Source of the DNA: Geosiphon pyriformis
Lineage: Eukaryota > Glomeromycota > Glomeromycetes > Archaeosporales > Geosiphonaceae
Direction: 5' to 3'
NCBI GenBank assembly: GCA_016748015.1
Contig: JAAOMT010000603.1
Coordinates: 29,008-62,460 of the forward strand
DNA: 33,453 bases
The notes below the pieces were generated by a model that worked only from the letters and a program-made list of their open reading frames with translations, was not told the DNA's origin and did not search any database. Every line of letters starts with the position of its first letter. Position 1 is the first letter of the stretch. Below, in pieces: positions 1 through 13,536 of the stretch. Made by a program: the position numbers and the translations under genes.

Positions 1-1320
1 CATGATGCGCTGCTTTAATTAAAGACGGATAGGATTGAAAAAGGTTAAAAACGTTTTAGGCTGTTAGCAAAATCAGTTTTTATCTTCTTTTTTTTTTGCC
101 CACAACCCCTCGAGTAATATCATTGGCTATAATTTTCTACTTATTAAAATTAATCATGAGATTTAATAAAATTATTATTGATTTTAAAAAATTAAATTTA
201 TACTACTTTTTTAATAATTATTTTCCGTTTTGAGGAAATTAATTATTAAAAAAGTAGTAATGTTACAATTTAATTATGCATTATTTGCAAAATAACTTTT
301 TTATATATTATTATTAAAATTAACAATTTGAATATAATAAACATTTTTTAATTATTTTATTTTATTTTATTTTTAAACAATATAAATTTATAAAAACAAA
401 AGTTTTTTAATTTTTAAGCATAATTTTAATTATTTTATTTTATTTAACAACTACTACTTATTATAATATAATTATAAAAATTTTTAAAATAAGTATAGCT
501 TATATTTTTTTATATATTAATTATTTAACTAATTAAGATTATATAGCGTTAATAATATCTATGTGTTTACAAAATTTCTTAAAAAACAGTCACAAACTAA
601 CAGCAAAACCAGAACCAATATAATGCTTTTCAATAAAACTTTTATTACAATTATATTTTTTAAAGTTAAGCTTAAAACAACTATAAACATCAATTAAAAC
701 TGACTTATTATTAGCAACCAATTCTTTTTTTATTATTATTAACTCTAAGCTTAAAATTTAATAACTAAATATTTAATTTGTAATATATAATAAAATTATA
801 AACAAAGTTTATTATATACAAACTAGTTTTATTATTATTATTTAATATTAAAAGTAATTCAAAAAATCAATTCTTGAAAACGAAATCTTTATTAAAACAG
901 TCTTTAATAATAGTTTTTTTTACAACAAAATCAAAAAAATATGATTAAAGTCTTTACATATATATTGTAATAAATATAGTTTAAGCTTAAATATCTGGAA
1001 TTAAAAAGCCTCTTCTTTGAACTTTTTTGTCAAAAATTTGTACAATTGGTTTTCCAACCAGCAAAACTCATAAAATCAAACAAGTTTTTTATATACTAAC
1101 TATTTTTCATCAAGAGAAATCTCTTTTTAATTTTAACAGATAACACAAAACTTCAAATTTATAGCATTATGTCAACATGATTATTGCCTACGACATTCAA
1201 ACTTAAAACAACTTGGAAAATCAAAAAATCTGCCAGATCGTCATGATCTACAGATAAAAACAAAATTTAAATTGTTTCTAAATTTATCGTGTTCAAGAAC
1301 ATCCAACTTGAAAACGCGTA
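1..1320. other. AT-rich intergenic region, no gene seen
   Basis: Very AT-rich sequence with long A and T runs and no open frame that reads like a protein. The minus-strand frame over 1267-1710 is a shadow of the kinase gene that starts at 1321. The last few hundred bases presumably hold the promoter and 5' leader of that gene, but I see no distinct element. The base composition resembles the repeat compartment at the right end, so old decayed transposon sequence is possible but not shown. Confidence 0.6.
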
Positions 1321-4186
<2,866 letters not shown>

Positions 4187-4535
4187 CCCGACTTTTTCCT
4201 GATATATATGTTTCAGGGCAAAATGAAAATTTCTACTGCATAAACAATTTTCCCTCGTCTTACTACTTATAATACTTTTTGAATTGTATCTTCAGCCTTT
4301 TGCTAAATTATTTGGTCAAATCATTGAGGCATCTAGTAAAACAACAAATCGTATTGACCGATTATGATAAATTTAGTCGGGACAGTATTTTTGGATAAAA
4401 CTCGTTAGGGATCTAGTGGGAAAAGATTTTCAGTACTGCTTTAGTAAATGAAGATTATATTAGAAAATCACATGATTGATATTTTTTATCGAGTAAGTAA
4501 ATCAAGATTTGGATTGAACACTTTTTCTTTGTGTC
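4187..4535. other. Intergenic region between two co-oriented genes
   Basis: About 350 bp between the stop of the kinase gene and the start of the next gene on the same strand. It must hold the kinase 3' end and the next promoter. I see no RNA gene, repeat or clear motif. Confidence 0.6.
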
Positions 4536-5512
4536 ATGGACCCGCCGCAAAAAAAAAGCCTTTTAAAACCAAGGTATGGAAGGTTTAATGGAGTGTTTCA
4601 GATCTAAAGAGTTACTCGGTTTTTTACACAAAATTCTTTGGAAAGATCTCGACTTGAAAACCCCTCGGAAACAGTTAATGTTTCTCGCCGCGCCATTTTT
4701 TTCAAAGATGTAGATGATGAACAGGAAGAGGGACAATTTAAAGCAAAAGCCACAAAATGCTTAGCCGAAAGACTACAGAGAGACTTGGAGATAGTTGAAC
4801 CAAATCTATCAGGTAGATCTTAATCGAACTGATAAAGAATTATACCGACATTGATCCAACCTGAAACAAGATAGATGTTGAAGATCGAGCAAAATCGGAT
4901 AAGGATCATAATTTAGAAGGACAAGGTATTTTCTAAAGATTGTGTAAAATATTAAACCTTAAATTTCTGAATATTATCATACTACTCACTTTCATATAGT
5001 ATTTCGCCTCTTTGCGCGAGATCCCCCCTCGAAGATTTCATTGGAATCATCTGCGATTGAAGCTTACAATTCTAAACTTAAAACTTTGCGACAGAAAATA
5101 GATTCTTATCAATTAAAGTAAATACTTTTTTCTGTTTTCTTGGATCCCATGTACATGACTTATTTTTTGAAAAAGTGATGAATTTGTGGTAGATAAGGAT
5201 ATCCCCAAAATTTGCGTGACCTCCCAATATATAATGGAACAATCCAAAATCCCCTGTGAACGCAATTTTTTTCCACACAAGGTGATACATGTATCATTCC
5301 AGGATACCAAACGTCAGAAACGAAATAAGCGGAAAAGGAGCAAGAAACAAAGAGACAAAGAAAAGCAAGGTATTCAGGATTTTCCTAACTTTGTCATTTT
5401 CATTAATTTCATTGAGCATAAATCATAATTGGGAGATATATTAGGTGATGCTCGACGACGATTTGGATATCCACAAGGCCTAAGAGGTAGAGGAATAAAT
5501 CATCGACGATAA
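4536..5512 (+). CDS. Unrecognised small basic protein, lysine- and arginine-rich C-terminus
   Basis: Function not recognised. Five exons, 4536-4573, 4646-4812, 5000-5117, 5176-5369, 5445-5512, give 194 aa with consistent phases. The ATG at 4536 was chosen because the long second exon has no internal methionine, and splicing 4573 to 4646 gives a continuous frame. In order: a short basic N-terminus (MDPPQKKSLLKPRSR), an acidic patch (DVDDEQEE), a helix-prone segment, a conserved-looking FRLFARDPPSKISL stretch near residues 69-83, a middle part, then a highly charged KRQKRNKRKRSKKQRDKEK run and an RG-containing tail. This layout suggests a nuclear or nucleolar RNA-binding or ribosome-assembly protein, and I recall a fungal family of unknown function (DUF2011) with a similar FRLF motif and basic tail. 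That link is memory only. The acceptor of exon 2 (GAAAG) is weak. Confidence 0.6.
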
Positions 5513-6194
5513 GGGATATAATCATTAAGGTATATATGTTTCAATAAATATTTTAAATATTGGACAAAATTGAATGGTACAAGGTTTGCTTGTTTTTGAC
5601 AAGATTTTGTGATATATTTTACGACTTGATCCTGTCCTTCCTTTTGTGGTGAAGGTACACCGATGAATATTCCTGCCACAGAATAATTAAATCATGAGTC
5701 CGCTGCAATTTGTTTCTAGACAGGATTGAAAATTTCAAAATCTCTCAAGGTTAGTATTTTCTGAGGAATTTACCTATTCTTCAGTGTTCATGTCTTAGAC
5801 TGAAATAATTATCGAATTAATTGTCAATCTTCGCACCTCTGAAGGTGAGTCCTAATTATTATTACCCAATAGATAAAAGTGAGAATTAAAACAAAATGTT
5901 GCAAGAGCAACGCTTGTATCATAGTTTCCATAAGACAACTGAATACCATCTGATGGACTTTTTGGCCGTTACCGAAAGTTCACCTTTGAGCCATTTGAAA
6001 GCATCTCACACGGGAATAATTAATGATCTGAAGCATTATCGCATTTTATTAGAAATTTATTGAGGCGTTATATTGTAGAGGATGGCTTATAGCTTCAGTC
6101 TTATATCGCCCCGAAATGAACATTCCCAATCTGGTAATCGTGGATTATGTGAGGACAAATCATAAATATAGACGAAAGCATTTTAATGATTGTC
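5513..6194. other. Intergenic region between convergent genes
   Basis: About 680 bp between the stop codons of the small basic protein (+) and ALG2 (-). One short open frame, 5896-6063 on the plus strand (55 codons from ATG), has no motif I recognise and no convincing splice extension. No tRNA, snoRNA or repeat is visible. Confidence 0.5.
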
Positions 6195-8026
6195 TTATGC
6201 ATAATAAGAATTTATAATTTTCCAAATCAACATAGTCATTGCCAAAGAGATTAGAGATACAAGTATGGGGCCGATAAATGAAAAAGAATTACGCGGTTCT
6301 TGGACAACTCGCTTCAATATATCTTCCAAAGTAGTTATGAAAGCAGTTAAAGAAAAGGAATCTTTCACGTGTTTTCTTCCATTATCCCCCATAAGTTCAC
6401 GGTCGAATTGCCCATTCAAGATGGAGGCTATAGATTGTGAAAAAGATTCTGGTGTCGGTTCACATAAAAATCCCGTTTCACCATCAATTACAGTTTCCTT
6501 TGGTCCTCCATTATTCACAGCTATCACTGGAAGTCTAGCGTACATAGCTTCTATCGGTACGATTCCGAAATGTTCATTCGATGGTGTATATAGGAGGCAG
6601 ATGGCACTCGAAAGTAAGAAATTTCTTTGTAGCTCAGTAAAAGAACATAGAAACACAACTTGAGTAGACTCTGGAGGCGAATTAAATGACCCAGGATTAA
6701 TACTAAATGTTTCAAGGTCAAGTTGAATGGCAATTTGTTCCAGCTCAAGATGATGCTCTACGTTTTCTTGAACACGAAAATCAAAACCCCCTGAAAAGAA
6801 TATATATTAATATAAGAGAAAAACTAACTCTAAGATTCTATCACTCATCCCTACCAGCAATTATTAACCGAAGATTGTCAAATTCACCATCGGAGACCAA
6901 TTGATTGTTTCGCAAAGCAGCAAAAGCCTTAATTGCAAGAGAGATATTCTTTTTTCTTTCAAAGCGATTGATTGAAAGTATAATTTTTTTTCGACTTGTA
7001 AAATCCATTAGGAGTGTATCATTAATTTAGAATTTCAATAAAAATGATATATTTTAATAAAATGTGGAGTAAATCTCTTACCTTTCCAAAATTCTTACTT
7101 CAACTTTACTGGGAATGTCCCTATCATAAGAATCTAAATTTATACCAGGGTATAAAACTTGTGGAATTCTTTTAATATTAGGGAAGGAGAGACTGAAAAT
7201 CTTTGCTGTAAAACGGCTGTTCACAACAATGCAATCTGAGATTCCTAGAAAATAAATAGACCTGTTAGTATAGCCTAAATTAAAAGCATTGAGAAATATC
7301 TGTTACTTGCCAGTTGTTACCTCTTCAAACTTATCAACGGGTAACCTATAGAGTTTTTTCAAAATTGATTCTCGCCGTGTCAATAGTTTATCAGGAAAAT
7401 GGCAATAAAATAAAATCTAAAATTTTCAATGTATTAAAATTAGTCAGAAAAAACCGTGACAGAGAGAGTTGGCTCGATCAAAAACATATTACCTTGGCCC
7501 CAGTCCAGCTTAATATTGGTACACTGGCGGACAATTGATCAACAAAGATAACATCAAATTTCTGTCTATCCCAATAAAGTAGTGCAAGTGTCAAATGAAA
7601 TTGTCGCAAGATGGCGCAAACTATGTAGAAGGAACCAAATATAGTACGCGGTATAACCGAGTTACCACGAACACGGACTTCAAGAGTGCCTGGTTGGAAA
7701 AAATGTAATTAATACAGTCTAAGAGTTCCAAAACTCAATAACACGAAAGTGGCAAAGAAGTGGAAACGTTAACCATTTTTTGTTTCTTCGAAACAATGTG
7801 CTGGGTCATGGTACATAGTGTATATAGTTACTTTATGGCCTCTTGACTGAAGGCCTAAAGCAGCGTCAACTACCAATCGTTCAGCACCTCCTAGGAAAAG
7901 TACAGTTTAAAAGTTAAAACCACCCGGACATCAAGCCTAAAGAGTGACTATTCATTCAATCCTAAGGCTACCTATGCCGAGATCGGGGTGTACGAAACCA
8001 ACATTCAAAAATTTTGTGGTAGACAT
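6195..8026 (-). CDS. ALG2: ALG2 alpha-1,3/1,6-mannosyltransferase
   Basis: Glycosyltransferase family 4 enzyme that adds the second and third mannoses (alpha-1,3 and alpha-1,6) from GDP-mannose to the dolichol-linked N-glycan precursor on the cytosolic face of the ER. Seven exons in gene order: 8026-7972, 7890-7774, 7689-7493, 7416-7311, 7244-7082, 6994-6855, 6790-6195; 457 aa (yeast 503, human 416). Seen: N-terminal [17 protein letters not shown] donor/acceptor loop, [15 protein letters not shown], the [12 protein letters not shown] segment, RLIIAGGFD, and the E-x7-E motif in [13 protein letters not shown], then VNNGGPKE. A hydrophobic helix near the C-terminus (about 430-450) could anchor it to the membrane. 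Intron 4 uses a GC donor (G|GCAAGT); no GT donor keeps VTTGISDCIV in frame. It is divergent from the CLC gene with only 45 bp between start codons. Confidence 0.93.
7245..7310 (-). other. GC-AG intron, 66 nt, in ALG2
   Basis: On the minus strand the donor is ACTG|GCAAGT, a near-ideal GC donor, and the acceptor is TTTTCTAG. A TACTAAC branch site lies upstream of the acceptor. Splicing gives [13 protein letters not shown], the conserved ALG2 sequence; the nearby GT (GTAACA) gives a stop in the next exon. Confidence 0.85.
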
Positions 8027-8071
8027 GACCCTGCAAACTGGGCTTAGTTCGAAGGTTCGTCAGAGTTAAAT
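8027..8071. promoter_or_regulatory. Very short bidirectional promoter region between ALG2 and CLC
   Basis: Only 45 bp separate the ALG2 start codon (8026, minus) from the chosen CLC start codon (8072, plus). Core promoter and leaders must therefore be shared, overlap the other gene, or the CLC gene starts in an upstream exon or at the in-frame ATG at 8122. No TATA box is visible in the interval. Confidence 0.45.
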
Positions 8072-11000
8072 ATGTCATTACTGCACAGCGCACAGGAAAA
8101 TTGTGCAATTTTCATAAGAATGGATCATGTCACACATCAAGAGATTCTGTTGACTGATTTTCTAAATATTATGTCTTCCTCTATCAGAGAGCAAGAAACC
8201 AGAAATCTTTTCTTGTCCAGAATTTATGGGTTTGTATTAAACTTTAGAAACAGTATTATTAAGAATTTATAACACAACTTACTTTTTTCAATAGAATTTG
8301 GGACTCTTTTCGACAACTTGAGTATACTAAACTTGGGGAAAGTACCTCTTCACCTTCAATAATACCTTTATCACCTATCACACCGCAAACATCAACCTTT
8401 AGTAATGACAATCATAATAATAGTAACTATGATAAAGGATTAGAGAATATAAAACGATACGAAGATTTTACCACAATAGGTAATTAATTCGATATAAATT
8501 AATCAACATTAATTTGATTTGAGAAAATAAACTTCGGTCCTGAAAATAAGAATAAACATCCCAGAAATATTTTCTACAAAGACAAATATTGTCATCAACA
8601 CTAAATCGGATCAAAATATTTATATCACATTTTTAGATTGGGTTCAAGAAGCCGTACGTGAACGAACACGACAAAACGCATTAAAAGCAGCGGCAAATGA
8701 AAATCGTTCTTCGTGGATTACATGGTTTTGGCTATATTACGAAGCCTTACAAGTCTGGATCGTTGTTTCTATCGTTGGTTTGTATAGCATTACAAGTTTT
8801 CTCTGTATTACTCATTATTTCTCAATATATTCTTTGTAATAAATCATTAGGCTCTCTGATTGGACTCAACGCAGGATTAATTGATATCACTACTGAATGG
8901 TTGTCAGACATCAAATTAGGCTATTGTAGAAATTCATGGTGGTTAAACCAAAAATTTTGTTGTTTGGAACAAGAAGGTAAAAAAATCATTTTTTTAGTAT
9001 AATTGATCCTTACTTTTATTTCTAAATCGATTCTTTTTTGTATAAAAAACAGATGGCTCTTGCGAGGAATGGAAACTTTGGTCTAGATTTTTTATAATCA
9101 ATTGGATATTTTATATAACTTTCGCCGTACGTGGTGTTATTCAAAAATTCTTGATCAAAATTATTAATCTTTTAATATGTCATTGCTCACAAATAACATA
9201 ATTTCCCTAATTATTTCTTAATAGACTACATTCGCCGCCGTCTGCGCCCATTTAATACGAAGTTTTGCACCTTATGCTGCCGGTTCGGGAATCGCAGAAA
9301 TCAAATGTATTTTGGCAGGCTTTGTAATGAAAGGATTTTTGGGAAGTTGGACTTTGCTTCTAAAAAGCGTTGGTCTGGTGAGTCTTAACTTCTTTGAATA
9401 TGATATATTGATTTCTTGCTAAGACAGCTAATTCAAAGCTCCTATTTAGCCCCTCGCAATTGCATCAGGTTTGAGTGTTGGTAATGAAGGCCCATCGGTG
9501 CATACAGCATCATGTATCGGAAATGTCATTTCGAGAATGTTTGGGCAATACAAGGGGAATAAAGGTTGAATTTAATTTTAAGATGTGAATATTTAGATGG
9601 ATGCTTAACGTATTATTTTTGATTACCAGCAAAAAAGCGGGAAATATTATCGGCCTCATGTGCCGCTGGAGTAGCCGTTGCTTTTGGTTCTCCCATCGGA
9701 GGTGTTTTATTCTCTTTTGAAGTAAGGTTGAAACTCGTGAAATCTTGATTTTTTTAATTTATATTTAAAAAAATCAATATACCTTATTGTAACATTCAGG
9801 AAATGAGCTCTAATTTTCCCATGAAAACAATGTGGCGAAGTTTTTTTTGTGCTTTGGTGGCCACCGCTGTGCTACAGGTATATTAAATATTCATTTGCGA
9901 TCATTTTTCTTCAAATATTTCATGGTAATTTTTTTCAAAGGGTATGAATCCATTTCGAACCGGGAAACTTGTACTGTTTCAAGTAACATATGATCGTACA
10001 TGGCATTTCTTTGAGATCATATTTTTTGCACTCCTCGGTATTTTTGGGGTAAGGAATTGCTATCAATTTTGAAATTTTTTTACTTTTGATTATTTGATTA
10101 ATCAATATTTTTTTATTTATAGGGATTATACGGGGCCTTTGTGACAAAATACAATTTAAAAGTTCAAGCTTACCGCAAAAAGTATTTAAAAGAACATGGA
10201 GTCGCCGAAGCGATTATTCTTGCATTTCTTACAACCTTGATAGGATATCTCAATATTTTTATGAGATTGGACATGAAAGAAACATTGGGCATTTTATTTA
10301 GAGAATGTGAAGAAGGAGTAGGGGATTATGAAGGCTTATGTCGGTAAATCTCTCAAATATATATTATAGGATTTTTTCAGAAGTTGTATCAATCTTGCAA
10401 TTATTATTTTTAGACGAGCTGAAATGACTAGGATGGCCTGGCTCTTATTTATCGCAACTATTCTTCGGACTGGCTTTGTGATAATAACTTATGGTGCAAA
10501 AGTAAATTCAAAGTATAATAAATAAATTCCCTTTGATAAAACGTCCCATTTGCTAATGAACTCCCCATCTAACCTTCAGGTGCCTGCTGGCATATTTATT
10601 CCATCAATGACTGTTGGTGCCACATTTGGACGATTTGTCGGCATCATAGTAAAATCTATACACTTGTACGTTGCACCTAAATTATATATCATCTTATTAA
10701 CTGAGAACAGTGCTGACATTCTCACGTATCCAAACTGATGGCAATCAAGATATGAACTGATCCTGGTCTAGCAAAACTGAAACGATACCAGGTCCGTATC
10801 GTATGATCGTACTGATACAGCTTTGGTCTCGTTACAGCTTGCATTTATACAATTCCTGGAATCAGTATAATTGTATCAATACCAGGATCAATCGATCTCT
10901 TAATCATCATCATTTCAACAATTTTTTCAATTAATTGGCCGATAATCTGCAGCGTAATATCAACTACCGAAATCAACGCTTTCTTTGAGGACACTGATTT

Positions 11001-12761
11001 CGAGGACCTCATCTAGTTTGATAATCGTTTCTCGATGCCAGTTACATCGCCCACTGGGTATACAATAATTTATTGCATAAACAGATCACTTAAATAACCT
11101 TCCATTACTCAAATTTAGGTCTTATCCTAAATTTCCGTTATTTTCCAGCTGTAAGCCGGATGTGCCAGTGAGTGCTGGGTATTTTCATTACCAATATGTC
11201 TATAATTCAATTTTCGAAACTGATTTCTTTGATCCTTATAGTGTATCACTCCAGGAATGTACGCATTCTTAGGTGCTGCAGCTGCTTTAGGGTTAGTAGG
11301 AATTAATTCATTATTCAATATTTTTTACCTTAATTTGCTTAAATCTTTAAAATTTTCTTTTCTAATACCCAAATTTCAGTGGGATCATGCATCTTACAGG
11401 TAATTGCTTAACTAATCAGATTTCAGTTATTAATGTATGAGGTTAACATAATGGTTTTTATAGTATGCGTTGTTGTCATCATGTTCGAACTGACTGGTGC
11501 TTTGACTTATATTTTACCAACAATGGTAAAATTTTCACAATAAAACATTACCTGGCTTAATTAAACTATTCCATTTTATAAATTTCTTTCACTACTATTG
11601 TAGATTACTCTTATGATCACAAAGACAATCGGCGATTTCTTTGGAAAAGGGGGGATATATCCTTCATTTTTTGATTTTTAATTTATGTTACAATTTTAAG
11701 CTACATGATTCCTTAATAGATTCCTTTAATACTGCTGATCAAATGATTCGTTTAAACGGGTATCCCTTCTTGCATAAAGAGGAATATTCATTTGGGGTTT
11801 CAGGCAAGTAATTCGTCCTGAAAGCTCGATAGTTTATTCACATTTTAACTTACTTTATATTTTAGTTGGGGAGGTTATGCAAAAGGATCTCATGGTTATG
11901 ACTTCTGGCCAACGCTTGGATGAAATTGGTATCATAAATATTTTATTATTCTTGTTTCCCTGATTTAAATTTAATCTGTTCTGTTTTTCACCAAGATCAA
12001 ATATTACTCGAGAAAAATTATCAAGGATTCCCTGTAGTGAAAAATAAGGAGAGTATGATTTTAGTAGGGTATATAGGACGTTCTGAATTAAAATATGTTA
12101 TAGGTGAGTTGAATATTTTAACTAAATTTCTTAATCCTATTAGTGAATAACCCTTATTTCAAATTTTTCATTCAGACAAAGCTAAACGGATACACGGGAT
12201 CTCAAATGACGCTCAATGTTTTTTCAATCTAGAGGGAGCCAATTCTAATATCGATGGTAATGATATTAGCCAAAGCTCTTCGAGCTTTATAGACTTTGGT
12301 TCCTTTATTGATGAGGTGAAAATGTTTCTGGTTTTCATTTGCATATCTTTCAATGTCATCATTAATATTATGATTCATCGGCAGACTCCCATGTCTGTTC
12401 ATCCTCGATTGCCACTAGAAACAGTCGTAGATCTATTCAGAAAAATGGGGTAACTTCTAATTTTTTCTTGTCTAAATCACATTGATTTTAGGCTTCAAGG
12501 CTAAAAGATTATATAACTTTTAGACCCCGGGTTATTCTGATTGAATATATAGGAAAATTGGTGGGACTCATAACTGTGAAAGATGTGTTAAAATATATAG
12601 CCAAGAGGGAAGAAGCCGAAGAACTAGAAACTATTATACCAGATGCTAGTCAAACCTCGTATAGTGACGACGATGGACTGGAGCTAGTATCTAGAAATTC
12701 CAGAAAACAAGGTCTATCATTGTTGGAAATGGGTCGATTACAAACCAGTGAAGATAGTTAA
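8072..12761 (+). CDS. CLC-type voltage-gated chloride/proton exchanger with CBS domains
   Basis: Intracellular CLC antiporter of the Gef1/CLC-3 class, acidifying Golgi, endosome or vacuole by exchanging Cl- for H+. 24 exons: 8072-8229, 8295-8479, 8637-8777, 8851-8976, 9053-9126, 9225-9377, 9450-9564, 9630-9721, 9800-9877, 9941-10048, 10123-10343, 10414-10501, 10580-10665, 11149-11167, 11242-11291, 11380-11399, 11464-11525, 11604-11656, 11733-11803, 11866-11928, 11996-12103, 12176-12315, 12385-12449, 12524-12761; 837 aa. Selectivity motifs [16 protein letters not shown] (gating glutamate kept), [10 protein letters not shown] (proton glutamate kept) and [15 protein letters not shown] are all present, so an exchanger rather than a channel is likely. 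The C-terminus has two CBS segments (VGEVMQKDL... and [17 protein letters not shown]...TVKDVLKYI). Exons 14 and 16 are 19 and 20 nt; intron 18 is U12-type; intron 19 is GC-AG; intron 13 (483 nt) is far longer than the rest. The start is less certain than the rest. Confidence 0.92.
10758..10890. repeat. 133-bp foldback-like element inside CLC intron 13
   Basis: A perfect 10-bp inverted repeat, TGATCCTGGT at 10758-10767 and ACCAGGATCA at 10881-10890, encloses sequence with further internal inverted pairs (ACGATAC/GTATCGT and ATACAATT/AATTGTAT). It sits in the only long intron of the gene (10666-11148). This is consistent with a small non-autonomous insertion, but no clear target duplication is seen. 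Confidence 0.4.
11657..11732 (+). other. U12-type AT-AC intron (minor spliceosome), 76 nt, in the CLC gene
   Basis: The donor is ATATCCTT at 11657-11664, the exact U12 AT-AC consensus. TTCCTTAAT at 11709-11717 matches the U12 branch site, with the branch A about 16 nt before the AC acceptor (11731-11732). There is no GT or GC donor here that keeps frame. Splicing GGGGGGAT to TGCTGATC reads [18 protein letters not shown], the conserved CLC segment. Confidence 0.88.
11804..11865 (+). other. GC-AG intron, 62 nt, in the CLC gene
   Basis: Donor TTCAG|GCAAGT, acceptor ATTTTAG. It joins FGVS to [11 protein letters not shown], entering the first CBS domain. The GT four bases downstream gives the wrong frame. 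Confidence 0.85.
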
Positions 12762-12847
12762 CGCGAGATTACGTAGTATTTAGAGATTAATATATGCATC
12801 CTTGCTTGACAACATAATTCACATTTGTATATTGTAGCCAAAAATTT

Positions 12848-13536
12848 TCATTTTTTTTTGATTATATCAATAGAATGTTTCAAAAGATGTTTCATACGCT
12901 CAAACTCATGAAGTTGAGACACCTTTTCAACTATTTCCCTCGCATCGGTGACGTCTGATAAAGCACTATCTAAGCCTTTAGTCAGATCAATAAAATTTTT
13001 CTGCCAAAAAAAAAGGCTTTAGTCAAGTTGTACTGGAACTTCAAAGGAAGGAGAATCCAACCCACCTTTTCATCTACAAATTGTGGCACTCTTTTACGAA
13101 TATGTTCGCTCAAGTGATATAATTCCAAAGAGGAATCATTGATCAATTGACGTGTATACAGCTCAATATCCGTGCAAACTTTTGGTAATTGCCAATTGAT
13201 AAATGATCGTAAACATGGCCATAGAATGAGCAAGAGGCAAAGCACTCCAATAGAATGCTCAGAGGATCATTAAAAAGTTGTTGCTAATAAAATACATCCG
13301 GGAATTTTCCTTGATTTCCTATAAATCCAACTCGATAACGCACCTTTTTTCGATTTGTCTTTTAGCACAACTTGCTGGGCCTGGCCATCTATCAAGCGGA
13401 GGGTAGTCTCGCTCTCACTACCGTCAAAAGAGGAGGCAACGAGCGAAGTAAGCCTGGTTGAGATTTGATCAGTGTTTTTGGGAATGTAATTCATGGGAAA
13501 GTCGAAGAGGAAGTGAACCTCCGTATTTAAGACCAT
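12848..13536 (-). CDS. BORC complex subunit 8-like protein
   Basis: Similar to BORCS8 (MEF2BNB) of the BORC complex, which in animals sits on lysosomes and recruits ARL8 and kinesin for organelle movement. Exons 13536-13344, 13178-13066, 13000-12848; 152 aa. The match is to residues from about 65 on: ELYTRQLINDSSLELYHLSE followed by HIRKRVPQFVDEKK parallels the family's helical core, and the remaining helices (DSALSDVTDAREIVEKVSQL) continue it to the HLLKHSIDI end. The first 64 residues (MVLNTEVHFLFDFPMNY...) are an extension I do not recognise. The long intron 13179-13343 (165 nt) was chosen because joining at 13178 keeps phase and yields KSKKVCTDIELY; shorter splices run into stops or a spurious hydrophobic stretch. 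It is convergent with CLC (86 bp apart) and divergent from EDC4. Identification is from recalled family sequence, moderate confidence. Confidence 0.72.

Noticed and set aside
5896-6063. Possible 55-codon gene on the plus strand, faintly frataxin-like at its start
   Set aside because: The resemblance covers only a few residues, none of the conserved frataxin core follows, and no splice extends it.
11657-11720. GT-AG or AT-AG splice for CLC intron 18 ending at TTAATAG
   Set aside because: There is no GT donor in frame, and ending at AG (11718-11719) would give extra residues and the wrong phase; the AC acceptor restores [15 protein letters not shown] and suits the branch-site distance.
12982-13265. 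Membrane-spanning segment (SIGVLCLLLILWPCLRSF) in the BORCS8-like gene
   Set aside because: It arises only by reading the 3' half of the first intron as coding; no donor in exon 1 joins it in phase, while the acceptor at 13179 restores family-like sequence.
8072-13536. Functional cluster of endo-lysosomal genes (CLC and BORCS8-like)
   Set aside because: Only two neighbours, convergent and not co-regulated by any visible element; the other neighbours are unrelated, so chance is the simplest explanation.
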